Assembly: GCF_012222965.1 (NCBI RefSeq)
Contig: NZ_CP038241.1
Location: 620,001 to 684,000 of the forward strand
Source: Allofrancisella inopinata
GTDB lineage: Bacteria > Pseudomonadota > Gammaproteobacteria > Francisellales > Francisellaceae
Length of the DNA stretch: 64,000 nt
Direction: 5' to 3'
The notes below the pieces were generated by a model. That model did no database searches, was not told the DNA's origin, and saw nothing but the letters and a program-made list of their open reading frames with translations. Shown one piece after another: positions 9,924 to 19,556 of the stretch (its first letter is position 1; the number at the start of each line of letters is the position of its first letter). The position numbers were made by a program, and so were the translations under genes.

Positions 9924-10403
9924 TTATTTCTGACAAATCAAACATACTGCATGGGTAGCAATACCTTCTTTCCTACCTATAAATCCAAGTTTCTCAGTAG
10001 TAGTTGCTTTTATATTTAGTTGATAAATCCCAATACTAAGTATCTGGGCTAAACATATTTTCATTTTTTCAATATAAGGAAGCATCTTAGGTGTTTGAGC
10101 AATTATTGTACAATCTATATTACCAATTTGATAATTTTTGGCATCAAGCATTTTTTTAATTTCTGATAAAAAGAATTTACTATCAGTATTTTTGTACTTA
10201 TTATCAGTATCTGGGAAGTGTTTACCAATATCATCGAGACCCAATGCACCTAATATAGCATCACAAAGAGCATGAATTAAAACATCGCCATCCGAATGAG
10301 CTTCAAGACCGAGATGATATGGGATTTCTACGCCACCGATTATTATATTTTGCTTTTGATCAGTAAACTTATGTACATCGTAGCCATGACCTATTCTAAA
10401 CAT
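9924..10403 (-). CDS. ispF: 2-C-methyl-D-erythritol 2,4-cyclodiphosphate synthase
   Basis: IspF converts CDP-methylerythritol 2-phosphate to the cyclic diphosphate in the MEP isoprenoid pathway. The 159-aa length is typical. The zinc-ligand motif near the N-terminus is visible as D9 and H11 (GHGYDVHKF), and the next conserved block SDGDVLIHALCDA follows at about 37-50. The usual partner ispD is not adjacent. It starts 8 bp after the stop of the rhodanese gene on the same strand, so the two are probably co-transcribed. It ends 10 bp from the stop of the convergent Mur-ligase gene. Confidence 0.96.
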   Translation of the reverse strand: MFRIGHGYDVHKFTDQKQNIIIGGVEIPYHLGLEAHSDGDVLIHALCDAILGALGLDDIGKHFPDTDNKYKNTDSKFFLSEIKKMLDAKNYQIGNIDCTIIAQTPKMLPYIEKMKICLAQILSIGIYQLNIKATTTEKLGFIGRKEGIATHAVCLICQK

Positions 10404-10411
10404 TTTACTAA

Positions 10412-11164
10412 TTATCCTTCTTGTGTAATAGGATAATTATTATTTACCCAGTCTTGAATACCACCATTAACCGACACGACAGTAGTATACCCCATCTTTT
10501 GTAGGTTAAAAGCAGCTAGTGCAGAACGATAACCACTTCCACAATATAAGTATATTTTTTGGGCTTTATTGGGAATTAGATTTTCAATCTTGACTTCAAT
10601 CTGACCTTTACTAAGGTGTGTAGCGCCGGGAATATGAAGTTGGGAAAATTCTGAATCTTCTCTAACGTCAATGACAATTCCGTCAAGCGATTTGTCTTTA
10701 TACATATTGTATAAGGCAGCAGCAGATATTTCTTTTATATTTGATTTTGCATTATTTATAAGTTTAATATATTCAGTAGGCTTAAAGTTTTCCGAAGTTA
10801 TAATAGGATAGTTTTTAGTATTCCAAGCTCTCCAACCACCATCAACAGATATTACATTTTTATAACCCATACTTTGCAAAAGTTCTGTAACTAGTGCGGA
10901 TCTAAAGCCACCACCACAATAAAAATACATTTTTAGGTTTTTATTTGGTATTAGTTGCTCGATTCTACATTCTATTAAACCTTTGCTGATATGTATAGAA
11001 TTTGGAATGTATCCATTAGCGAATTCAGATTCTTCTCTAGTATCAATTAGCAAACCATCAAGGGAGTCTGATATGTACATTTGGTAGATATCATCTACTG
11101 TACATTCTTTAATTTTTGATTTTGCTTCATTTACTAGCTTTATAAAACCTTCTGAGTGTTGCAT
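10412..11164 (-). CDS. Tandem rhodanese-domain protein
   Basis: The 250-aa protein consists of two rhodanese domains that are clear duplicates of each other. Each ends in an active-site loop with a catalytic cysteine: C83 in CGGGFRS and C208 in CGSGYRS. Both halves also repeat DxRE-S-EF and PNK blocks. Both cysteines are kept, unlike classical two-domain rhodaneses where only the C-terminal half is active. It lacks an export signal, so it is probably a cytoplasmic sulfurtransferase. The physiological sulfur acceptor cannot be inferred. ispF follows closely on the same strand. Confidence 0.9.
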   Translation of the reverse strand: MQHSEGFIKLVNEAKSKIKECTVDDIYQMYISDSLDGLLIDTREESEFANGYIPNSIHISKGLIECRIEQLIPNKNLKMYFYCGGGFRSALVTELLQSMGYKNVISVDGGWRAWNTKNYPIITSENFKPTEYIKLINNAKSNIKEISAAALYNMYKDKSLDGIVIDVREDSEFSQLHIPGATHLSKGQIEVKIENLIPNKAQKIYLYCGSGYRSALAAFNLQKMGYTTVVSVNGGIQDWVNNNYPITQEG

Positions 11165-11543
11165 ATTTATTCCTTAGTTTAGTATTATTTGTTGTGTATC
11201 TCATTATTGCCATGTGGTAGAAAGCTTTTTAGGTACTTATATACCTATCCCCCACAGTTTTTGATCTTAATTTATACTGGTATTATAACAGAACTAGATA
11301 ATTTATATTGTACATCTTAAGGGGCAAAAAAATAATAATTATAAAATAAGTCGACTGAGTTTGCTAAAGCCTATTATTTCAGTAGTTTTAGTAAAATAAG
11401 ATTCTTTTATCTTTTTCTTCTTTCAAAATAGTTAATATCTCGGAGAGAGTACTGCTTCTTGTGACTTCAGTTATAACTGCTTTCATGCGTCCTATATGGT
11501 GCTACCTTTTAGATGTAGCGTTATATATCAGAATAAACGTTAA
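11165..11543. other. Intergenic spacer upstream of the rhodanese gene
   Basis: This 379-bp AT-rich spacer lies between two minus-strand genes. A short inverted repeat, AGGTACTTATATACCT at 11231-11246, lies about 70 bp upstream of the rhodanese ATG and could be an operator. Otherwise I see no ORF or RNA gene. Confidence 0.4.
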
Positions 11544-13316
11544 TCAATAAAATCTAGCGTTTATTTTATCAATTAGATGCCGAGCGTGACTATAGATTTC
11601 ATCTTTATGTAAATATAATTCATTAATGGTAGTAAAAGCAAATGTGAATAAATGATTATATGTTATCACGTTAACGGGTGTAGATAAAAAATTTCTTTCT
11701 AAAAAATTTTTTATTTCTTGAGATAAATTTTTATATTCTGGAAGGCTAAGTAATATCAAAGCTTTTCGAGCTGTTTTTGTTTCTTTTGGATTCCGAAGAT
11801 TTTTAATTTTATTTAAATTTGTAGTTTCACCTCTTGGAATTAATGCTATTTTGATCACAACCTGTAGTATTTGGATAATATCAAAAATTTCATCATAGTG
11901 ATCGATTGATAAAATGGTAAGTATTTGTTCTAAAGTCCGTCCTTTTCTGTTAGAATGCCCCAAACCTTTATACCATTTTGAGGAGGCATTATTTATTGTA
12001 CGAACAAATGTCTCTAGTTCATTTAAAAGTATCTGCATTTTGGCATTTTTTTGTCGTAGCAGCAACTTTAAATCATTTTTTATTTGTTGTCGTGCTATCT
12101 CTTGTTGTTGCCTATATTCCTCAAGTATAGGTCTTCCAGATTTCAGTCCTCTAAGAATGTGCTTCCCCGTTTCCGTAATACTACCAGAAACTAAAAATAT
12201 TTTTAAGTCACCAGAAGAATCATATAATTTTTGGGCTTGGTTTTTTAAATCTGATTGGTAGCGTTCTATTTTTCTTTCATGAATATTATATAAATTCACT
12301 ATGTCTTCTACAGTAGGTAGTTTATAATTGTTCAAACTGCTACCACAGCGTCTACCATCTTGTCCCGTAAAGGAAATTTGTTTTCCAAAGTCAGTATCCA
12401 AATTCACTTGATTTACAGAATTAGTTTGTTGGTCACCAACATGACCAAAGACATTCAGAACATTATCAGTAAACATTACTTTTAAATCTTTTGTCCATAC
12501 AAAGTCGATAAGATTATTTTCTTTAATCCAACGGTAATTAAATTTACCCTCTTTAATAACTTTTGCAAGACTGGCATTGAGCATAGAAATAGTAGAAGAT
12601 AAATTAGTGTATTCTTCTGTAACAAGTTTAATTTTCCTAATTTCATCCCAATTGCACGGAGCGTGAGAATAAACTATTTCAGTTTCGTTTACTTTTTCAT
12701 ATTCCATAACTTTTAAATTCTTAAGATAATACTCATTATACATGTGGATAAGTACTTTTTTTGAGTTTGTGTCTAAGTTACCACCATCATAAGACACGCT
12801 GGGGCTAGCTTCTTTAACATTCCTGCCACATCTCAATAAGTCATGGGTCTTGGTCATTTTGATAATAAACCCTGTATCATGGTTTGAGAGGCAAATAGTA
12901 TATTTAACACCAGCTTTTGACATTTTTCTGAAAACTAGCATAGTCATACAATCAGAATTACCTCTATCACATAAAGTATCACCAATCAAGATTAGCTTAG
13001 CTTTTTTGGTACGCCTTTCGTCAAACTTAATTTTATCCAGACATTTTCTAAAACTACGCTGTTCTTTATTAATGTACGCATTCTTTAACTCCATGTATAT
13101 ACTACTTAGTCCCTCTAGTTGCAGATCTATAATGCCGATTTCAATTAGGAATCTAACTAACTTCAATGCATTTCCATGTAAATCTCCAATGGCGAATGAA
13201 ACTCGAGCATCATGAGGATGTATTTGATAGTGAACATTTAAATTATCTTTTATTTTAGCTATGTCAAGAAAAAGTATAGATTGGTTTTTTATGTCTATGA
13301 GTTTATGTGATAACAT
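11544..13316 (-). CDS. PPP-type metallophosphatase, effector-like (Wip-like)
   Basis: The N-terminal half is a calcineurin-like phosphoesterase. It shows GDLHGN at 44-49, GDTLCDRG at 112-119, NHD at 145-147, and later SHAP and GHVGD histidine motifs, so the two-metal site looks complete. The C-terminal half (about 330-590) is helical and coiled-coil-rich and not recognised. This layout, a PPP phosphatase followed by a long helical tail, recalls the Legionella WipA/WipB effector phosphatases, but that likeness is by architecture only. There is no signal peptide. It stands alone between long AT-rich spacers, consistent with an accessory gene. Confidence 0.72.
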   Translation of the reverse strand: MLSHKLIDIKNQSILFLDIAKIKDNLNVHYQIHPHDARVSFAIGDLHGNALKLVRFLIEIGIIDLQLEGLSSIYMELKNAYINKEQRSFRKCLDKIKFDERRTKKAKLILIGDTLCDRGNSDCMTMLVFRKMSKAGVKYTICLSNHDTGFIIKMTKTHDLLRCGRNVKEASPSVSYDGGNLDTNSKKVLIHMYNEYYLKNLKVMEYEKVNETEIVYSHAPCNWDEIRKIKLVTEEYTNLSSTISMLNASLAKVIKEGKFNYRWIKENNLIDFVWTKDLKVMFTDNVLNVFGHVGDQQTNSVNQVNLDTDFGKQISFTGQDGRRCGSSLNNYKLPTVEDIVNLYNIHERKIERYQSDLKNQAQKLYDSSGDLKIFLVSGSITETGKHILRGLKSGRPILEEYRQQQEIARQQIKNDLKLLLRQKNAKMQILLNELETFVRTINNASSKWYKGLGHSNRKGRTLEQILTILSIDHYDEIFDIIQILQVVIKIALIPRGETTNLNKIKNLRNPKETKTARKALILLSLPEYKNLSQEIKNFLERNFLSTPVNVITYNHLFTFAFTTINELYLHKDEIYSHARHLIDKINARFY

Positions 13317-13665
13317 TCTAATACCTTATTTATTGTTTTATTTAGTCTAGGAAATAAAAAGGATGTAAAATAAATTTAATAAAGCCCAATGAGCTTGCCA
13401 AAAAGAATTTTAACTTCACTAAGGTACTCAAATTAGTAGGCTCAGCTAACCTAAAAATTTCTCTTCAAATATATTATTAATAATTAATATTATTTATAAT
13501 ACACCAATATTAGTAATTAAAAAATAAAATTTAACATAAATTTTTAATTTAAATATTATTATTACGTTTAGCTCATTTGGGGGTGGTATTTTTACCCATT
13601 AGAAATTTAAAGATAAGTAGAGTAAAGAAATATAAATTTTTTGATATTTAGATTGTATTTTAAAA
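13317..13665. other. AT-rich intergenic spacer
   Basis: This 349-bp, extremely AT-rich stretch separates the phosphatase gene from metIQ, both on the minus strand. It should contain the phosphatase promoter. No clear terminator, ORF or RNA gene was found. Confidence 0.4.
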
Positions 13666-15138
13666 TTACCAAGCAGCTATGGCAGCATCATTAGGATAAA
13701 GCTTTTGAACTAATTGTAGTATTTGATCATTATTTAGAGATTTGACGTACTCTTTTAAATTTAGATTGTCTTTTTGACTGTCTTGAACAGCAATTATATT
13801 TGCAAAAGGTGAGTCTTTGGGCTCCACAAAAAGAGCATCTTTTAAGGTTAATCCTGCTTTAGGAATATAGTCATTATTTACAACACCTATATCAACATCA
13901 CTTAAATTATTAGGAATTTGGTCAGCTTGTAAAGGTATTATTTTTAGTTTTTTAGGATTATTAGTTATATTACTAGGCGTAGCCTGCCAAGTAATACCAT
14001 CTTCGAGCGTTATCAAACCAGCATCTTGAAGAATCATAAGTGCTCTACCTTGATTGGTAGGGTCATTTGGGATAGCAACTGTAGCAGCATTAGGTAATTG
14101 ATCAAAGTTTTTATATTTCTTAGAAAATACCCCCATAGGGTACAAAAATGTCTTACCAATATAAGTAATTTTGTAACCAAATTTTTTGATTTGATTTTCC
14201 AAGAAAGGGATATGTTGAAATACATTTGCTTGAATCTCGCCATCATTTAGTGCTCTGTTTGGAATGTTATAGTCTCCAAATGTGACTAATTTAACATCAA
14301 GATTATATTTCTCTTTAGCAATTTTTTTGCTTAGCTCCATAATTTTATCTTGAGGGGGACTAGTGATATAACCAACCGTGATTTCATTTGACTGATTAGA
14401 AGCTACAAAATTTGAGTATAGTTGTAATCCACTGGCTACTACTAAAATAATAGTTAATAACCATAAAGCTGTTAGTTTCCTAGCAGAAACTAAATAGTTA
14501 CCAAAAGATTGAGTTAGCTGCACTAGAATAACTAGCATCACTACACCACCAAGTAGCAAAGTATAATCCCCATAGTTATAGCCTTTGAAGTAAGTCAAAT
14601 CACCTAAACCGCCACCACCAACTATACCAGCCATAGCTGAAAAACCAATTAGTGATATGCATGTTAAAGTAGCTGCATCTATAAGAAGTGCTTTTGACTC
14701 AGGAAGTAAGACTTTGAAAATTATTTGTATTCTAGTAGCCCCCATAGCCTTTGCTGCTTCTATAAGACCATGGTCAACTTCACGTAGAGCTGACTCTGTT
14801 AGACGAGCATAAAATGGTAAGGCAGCAATTGCTAGTGGAACTATAGAAGCAGTAGTACCGATAGTTGTGCCTACTATAAGCCTAGTTAGAGGATAAAGTA
14901 AAATTAGTAAAATAATATACGGAATACTTCTAGTAACATTTATTACTATGCTAAAAACTTTATTAAAACTTTTTACCAGAATGTTTTTATTTTCTTGGGT
15001 GGTATATAGTAATATACCTAAGATTATCCCACCTATTACTGCTACAAGTGTAGCAATAAATACCATAAAGATAGTTTCCCATGTTGATTGAGCTATTAAG
15101 CTAAGTTCTTGGAAATTAAATATTGTCTGCTGGTGCAT
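13666..15138 (-). CDS. metIQ: Methionine ABC transporter permease fused to binding protein (MetI-MetQ)
   Basis: This 490-aa protein joins two normally separate parts of a D/L-methionine importer. Residues about 1-235 are a MetI-type permease with several membrane segments and the EAA-like loop EAAKAMGATRIQII. Residues about 245-490 are a MetQ/NlpA substrate-binding domain (starting around ITVGYITSPP), tethered after a final membrane segment in place of a lipoprotein anchor. The fused receptor would face the periplasm. Its start overlaps the end of metN by 23 bp, so translation is probably coupled. Methionine as substrate is inferred from MetN/MetQ kinship. Confidence 0.9.
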   Translation of the reverse strand: MHQQTIFNFQELSLIAQSTWETIFMVFIATLVAVIGGIILGILLYTTQENKNILVKSFNKVFSIVINVTRSIPYIILLILLYPLTRLIVGTTIGTTASIVPLAIAALPFYARLTESALREVDHGLIEAAKAMGATRIQIIFKVLLPESKALLIDAATLTCISLIGFSAMAGIVGGGGLGDLTYFKGYNYGDYTLLLGGVVMLVILVQLTQSFGNYLVSARKLTALWLLTIILVVASGLQLYSNFVASNQSNEITVGYITSPPQDKIMELSKKIAKEKYNLDVKLVTFGDYNIPNRALNDGEIQANVFQHIPFLENQIKKFGYKITYIGKTFLYPMGVFSKKYKNFDQLPNAATVAIPNDPTNQGRALMILQDAGLITLEDGITWQATPSNITNNPKKLKIIPLQADQIPNNLSDVDIGVVNNDYIPKAGLTLKDALFVEPKDSPFANIIAVQDSQKDNLNLKEYVKSLNNDQILQLVQKLYPNDAAIAAW

Positions 15139-16168
15139 AACCTAATACCTTTAAATTAACATCTTGATTTGTTAGGAAGCGCAAAGCATTTTCCCAGTCT
15201 TGTCTTTCGCCAGTAATATGGCAAATTGCTATACCAACAATTTGGTCTTGGATAGTTTCGATATTAGCTTGGATGATGCTTGCGCTAGCATTAAACTGAC
15301 GTGATATTTCAGCAATTATAGGCATTTTGCCTTTTTCCCCATAAAAAGTTAGCTGAACGATAGGATAAGTATTTTCATAACTATAAGGGTTGTCATAAAG
15401 TCTCTTTGCAATAAATTCTGGTATTTTTGTATGAATACTAGTTTCAACGAATGATTTTGTTACTTCAGTTTGAGGGTTTAAAAATATATCTAAAGTTTTA
15501 CCTATTTCAGCAATTTGACCTTTATCAATAATTGCAACTCTATCACAAACTTTCCTTACCACATCCATCTCATGAGTTATAAGTACTATTGTTAGACCTA
15601 GTTCTTTATTTAGTCTTTTAAGTAGAGCTAAAATTTGTTTAGTAGATGTTGGATCTAATGCAGATGTAGCTTCATCTGAAAGCAAAACTAATGGATTAAG
15701 AGCTAATGCTCTAGCGATAGCCACTTTTTGCTTTTGACCACCACTTAACTCTTTGGGATATGCTAAAGCTTTGTTAGGTAACTCAACTAAGTCTAGTAAC
15801 TCATAAACTCTTTTTTTTATCTCAGATTTTGGTATACCTTGTATTTCTAATGGTAAAGCTATGTTTTCAAACACATTTCTTGAAGAAAGTAGATTAAAGT
15901 GTTGAAAAATCATAGCAACTTTCTTGCGAAATTCACGTAGCTGTTTAGGAGTCTTTTTTGTAATATTTTCCTTAGCAATAAATATCGAACCATCAGAAGG
16001 CTGTTCTAAAAGGTTTAAACATCTAAGTAAAGAACTTTTACCAGCACCGCTATGTCCTATTATACCAAAGATTTCGCCTTCTTGGATTTCAAGGTTTATA
16101 TTGTCAAGGACCAAATTGTTGATGTTATTGGTTATATATTCTTTTTTAAGATTTTTTATCTCTATCAT
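15116..16168 (-). CDS. metN: Methionine ABC transporter ATP-binding protein
   Basis: MetN powers the importer made with the fused MetIQ protein. The 350-aa chain shows Walker A (GHSGAGKSS), the ABC signature LSGGQKQKVAIARAL and Walker B LLSDEATSALD. A C-terminal NIL domain (about 265-345) is present, the module that binds methionine and inhibits transport in the E. coli enzyme. It overlaps plsY upstream by 4 bp (ATGA arrangement) and metIQ downstream by 23 bp. plsY-metN-metIQ is therefore probably one transcript. No S-box or other methionine riboswitch is visible ahead of it. Confidence 0.95.
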   Translation of the reverse strand: MIEIKNLKKEYITNNINNLVLDNINLEIQEGEIFGIIGHSGAGKSSLLRCLNLLEQPSDGSIFIAKENITKKTPKQLREFRKKVAMIFQHFNLLSSRNVFENIALPLEIQGIPKSEIKKRVYELLDLVELPNKALAYPKELSGGQKQKVAIARALALNPLVLLSDEATSALDPTSTKQILALLKRLNKELGLTIVLITHEMDVVRKVCDRVAIIDKGQIAEIGKTLDIFLNPQTEVTKSFVETSIHTKIPEFIAKRLYDNPYSYENTYPIVQLTFYGEKGKMPIIAEISRQFNASASIIQANIETIQDQIVGIAICHITGERQDWENALRFLTNQDVNLKVLGYAPADNI

Positions 16169-16770
16169 TTTTTAACCTTTGTCTTGTCACCTATTTTGCT
16201 TTCTTGCCCATTTATCAGTCTTTGGATATTTCCTTTATGCTTTATAATTATGATTATCGCTATTATTAAGAAAGGAGCTGCGACCTTTAGATTTGCTAGA
16301 AATGTTACAGAAACACTAGCTATCATGGTTGCTACTAAAGCAGATAGAGAAGAGTAGCGTGTGATTATAGCTATACATAACCAAGACACTATAAATATAA
16401 TACCTAATACCCAGTAAAAACCAAACAACGCACCTATTAATGTAGCAACACCTTTACCTCCTTTAAAGCCAAAAAATATTGGGAAAACGTGTCCTAATAT
16501 CGCATATAAAGCAGTACAAGCAATAATAAATTCATTATTAGTTAGCATTTTCGCAACTAGTATGGGTACTAAACCTTTGAGTATATCAAAAATAAGTGTT
16601 ATAGTTGCTGGTAGCTTACCGCCTACACGTAAAACATTTGTTGTGCCTGGATTTCCTGAACCAACACTTCTTGGTGAGGGTAACCTAAATATATAACATA
16701 CAATAATAGCACTATTAATAGATCCTAATAAATAAGCAAATATTAGCAAACCAAAATTTAATAAATTCAT
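16165..16770 (-). CDS. plsY: Acyl-phosphate:glycerol-3-phosphate acyltransferase
   Basis: PlsY is the membrane enzyme that acylates glycerol-3-phosphate from acyl-phosphate, the first step of phospholipid synthesis. The 201-aa protein has the expected hydrophobic segments and PlsY motifs: GSGNPGTTNVLR near 38-49 and GFKGGKGVAT near 103-112. It is the first gene of the plsY-metN-metIQ unit and is divergent from tgt across a 169-bp AT-rich spacer. The link to methionine transport is probably positional rather than functional. Confidence 0.95.
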   Translation of the reverse strand: MNLLNFGLLIFAYLLGSINSAIIVCYIFRLPSPRSVGSGNPGTTNVLRVGGKLPATITLIFDILKGLVPILVAKMLTNNEFIIACTALYAILGHVFPIFFGFKGGKGVATLIGALFGFYWVLGIIFIVSWLCIAIITRYSSLSALVATMIASVSVTFLANLKVAAPFLIIAIIIIIKHKGNIQRLINGQESKIGDKTKVKK

Positions 16771-16927
16771 ATACCACCGTTAAAAGTTTTAAAATCTTCA
16801 ATATATTATAAAAGATAATATTATCTAGGCAATAGCTAAAACAACTATTTTTATTGCTTTGTTGATATTATTTTTATAGGATTAGTAGCTAAAAAATTAT
16901 ATTTATAAAAGTATATATCTATCTTAA

Positions 16928-18043
<1,116 letters not shown>

Positions 18044-18387
18044 TTAGTCACGAATTATGTGTTTGAAGGTTTAGTTTTATAAATATTTGCCTTCTTTAGG
18101 ATCTCTATAAAGAGGTTGCTTTAGTATTTTGTAAATGTTATATTGTAAAATAAAGGTTAGCCATATATTATATTATTGTTAAAAATGAAATTAAATAAAG
18201 ATAAATTTATTTTGGCGATGCTTTTGAAGTAAGATAGCTTTGGTTTGATACGGGTAGCTCTAAGTTAACAATTCACAATTTACTAATATGTTATTAGGAA
18301 AATTTATCTACATTGTAAGGTAGACGATGGGAGGCTGTTGACTTTTATCGCTGTGGGGTACAAAAACTTTTTAAAGATTTTATAAAA
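18044..18387. other. Intergenic spacer with possible decayed coding sequence
   Basis: This 344-bp spacer lies between tgt and the cysteine-protease-like gene. No terminator for tgt is seen. One frame, interrupted by a stop, reads a short stretch with DTGSS (18241-18297) that resembles a pepsin-family active-site turn; see the separate entry. The rest is AT-rich and unexplained, and should hold the promoter of the next gene. Confidence 0.4.
18214..18297 (+). pseudogene. Possible remnant of an aspartic-protease-like sequence
   Basis: The frame reads GDAFEVR, a stop, then LWFDTGSSKLTIHN and another stop. The core F-D-T-G-S-S-x-L with a preceding F-x-V stretch is the pattern around the first catalytic Asp of pepsin-family (A1) proteases. 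The match is about 20 codons long and could be chance. It is recorded as a weak candidate for decayed accessory DNA. Confidence 0.2.
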
Positions 18388-19416
18388 ATGACAAATATAA
18401 TATTCCAAACCCAAAAAAATAGAAATTATGAATTTGACAAATATGTTAATGACTGTGAAAAGCAAGATATTTGTTACGAAGTCCCTTTTATTTACCAGAA
18501 TAAAATAAACTTGTGCTCTATTTCTTCTTTTTATATGATGCTTTTGTTTTTTAAACGATACGACGATCTAGACAAAAGTGAATTAGTAAATTGTATAGAG
18601 CATTCTCCATATAATGCAAATATTTATCAATTTTATACTAACAAAGGGATACCATATATTCATAATGATAATAATTTTTTAGTAGAAATTGAAAAGAAGT
18701 TTGGTTTTAATATACAACATTGGGATATTGGAGGTTATGGTGAAAGTAAAAATGGTATATATGAGCTTCTTAATGAAGGAGGGCCATTTGCTGTTGTACA
18801 TGAATGGAAACATGTAGTTTTGGTAAAGGGAATTATAGGAAATAATGTAATTTTTCATGATCCATGGAGCGGAAGGAATTTACAGTGTAGATACGATCAT
18901 AGGTCATGGGATTGGACAAATGCATGGTTACATAACCCAGGAGGGCCTTTATTTAACAAAAAAGGCATCATTGTTAAGAAAAATTTTAAAACTTATTTAA
19001 CAGAAGCGGTAAACGCTTATATGATTGCGTATAAACAACAAGGAAATAGGGGGTTATTCCATAGACACTCTAAATCGGGCCTAGATAGATTAAATAAATT
19101 CTTAGAAAATATAAAAACAATTACAACAAATGATGGCCTTATGCTTGAAATAAGAAGTTTTATGTTAAAAGAATACCCGTATAATCTATATAGTGGGAAA
19201 ATTAATCTTAATAGGCATTCAGGGGCAACATACCTTCTACTTGCTATACGCTTATATCTTAAGCAAGCTGAAGAAAGTGATTTAGGTGTATATTTATCTA
19301 AAATAAACGAGTATTTAAAAACTATAAATCCTAGCATACTTATAATAGATTGGAGCTCTAAAATCAGAGAGAATATAAAGGATTTTATATGTAAAAATTG
19401 CAAGATGAGTTTTTAG
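18388..19416 (+). CDS. Papain-like cysteine protease (C39/AvrRpt2-like), putative
   Basis: The first 165 residues of this 342-aa protein fit a papain-fold peptidase of the C39/AvrRpt2 type. The block VPFIYQNKINLCSISS places a candidate nucleophile at C43. H142 follows in KHVVLVKG and D158 in FHDPW, giving the expected Cys-His-Asp order and spacing. The C-terminal 170 residues are helical and unrecognised. No signal peptide or bacteriocin-exporter membrane domain is present, so a peptide-processing exporter role is unlikely. An effector or toxin role is possible but unproven. It is inserted between tgt and yajC, next to a duplicated tgt 3' end. No clear ribosome site is seen. Confidence 0.6.
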   Translation: MTNIIFQTQKNRNYEFDKYVNDCEKQDICYEVPFIYQNKINLCSISSFYMMLLFFKRYDDLDKSELVNCIEHSPYNANIYQFYTNKGIPYIHNDNNFLVEIEKKFGFNIQHWDIGGYGESKNGIYELLNEGGPFAVVHEWKHVVLVKGIIGNNVIFHDPWSGRNLQCRYDHRSWDWTNAWLHNPGGPLFNKKGIIVKKNFKTYLTEAVNAYMIAYKQQGNRGLFHRHSKSGLDRLNKFLENIKTITTNDGLMLEIRSFMLKEYPYNLYSGKINLNRHSGATYLLLAIRLYLKQAEESDLGVYLSKINEYLKTINPSILIIDWSSKIRENIKDFICKNCKMSF

Positions 19417-19426
19417 GAAAACTCAC

Positions 19427-19498
19427 GGAATCTGTAGGGCAATAGAGAATGGTGCGTTTAAAGAGTTCGGAAAAGATTTTTTCAAAGCTCGTGAATGA
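19427..19498 (+). pseudogene. Degenerate second copy of the tgt 3' end
   Basis: Reading from 19427, 23 codons followed by TGA align without gaps to the last 23 codons of tgt (the end at 18043), with 9 of 23 residues identical (I, AIE, F, EF, K, F). The pattern AIENGxFKEF is in fact more canonical for Tgt than that of the intact gene. The fragment has no start and begins just after the protease gene. It looks like the leftover end of an older or foreign tgt allele after an insertion or recombination. Confidence 0.6.
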
Positions 19499-19556
19499 TA
19501 GGTTATAAATTTGATGGGAGTGGTTTATTATAAGAATGGCTAAATTTCATGTAAAA

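Noticed and set aside
11914-13215. Plus-strand open frames of 115 and 121 codons inside the phosphatase gene
   Set aside because: They are antisense to the intact 590-codon frame with clear PPP motifs, and their Cys- and Ser-rich translations look like shadows.
13317-13665. Replication origin or integration site in the AT-rich spacer
   Set aside because: No DnaA-box cluster, tRNA end or direct repeat was found; AT-richness alone is normal for spacers in this genome.
13666-15138. MetI-MetQ fusion as a frameshift artefact
   Set aside because: The joined frame is continuous with no stop or start expected of a separate MetQ, and the linker is a plausible membrane helix.
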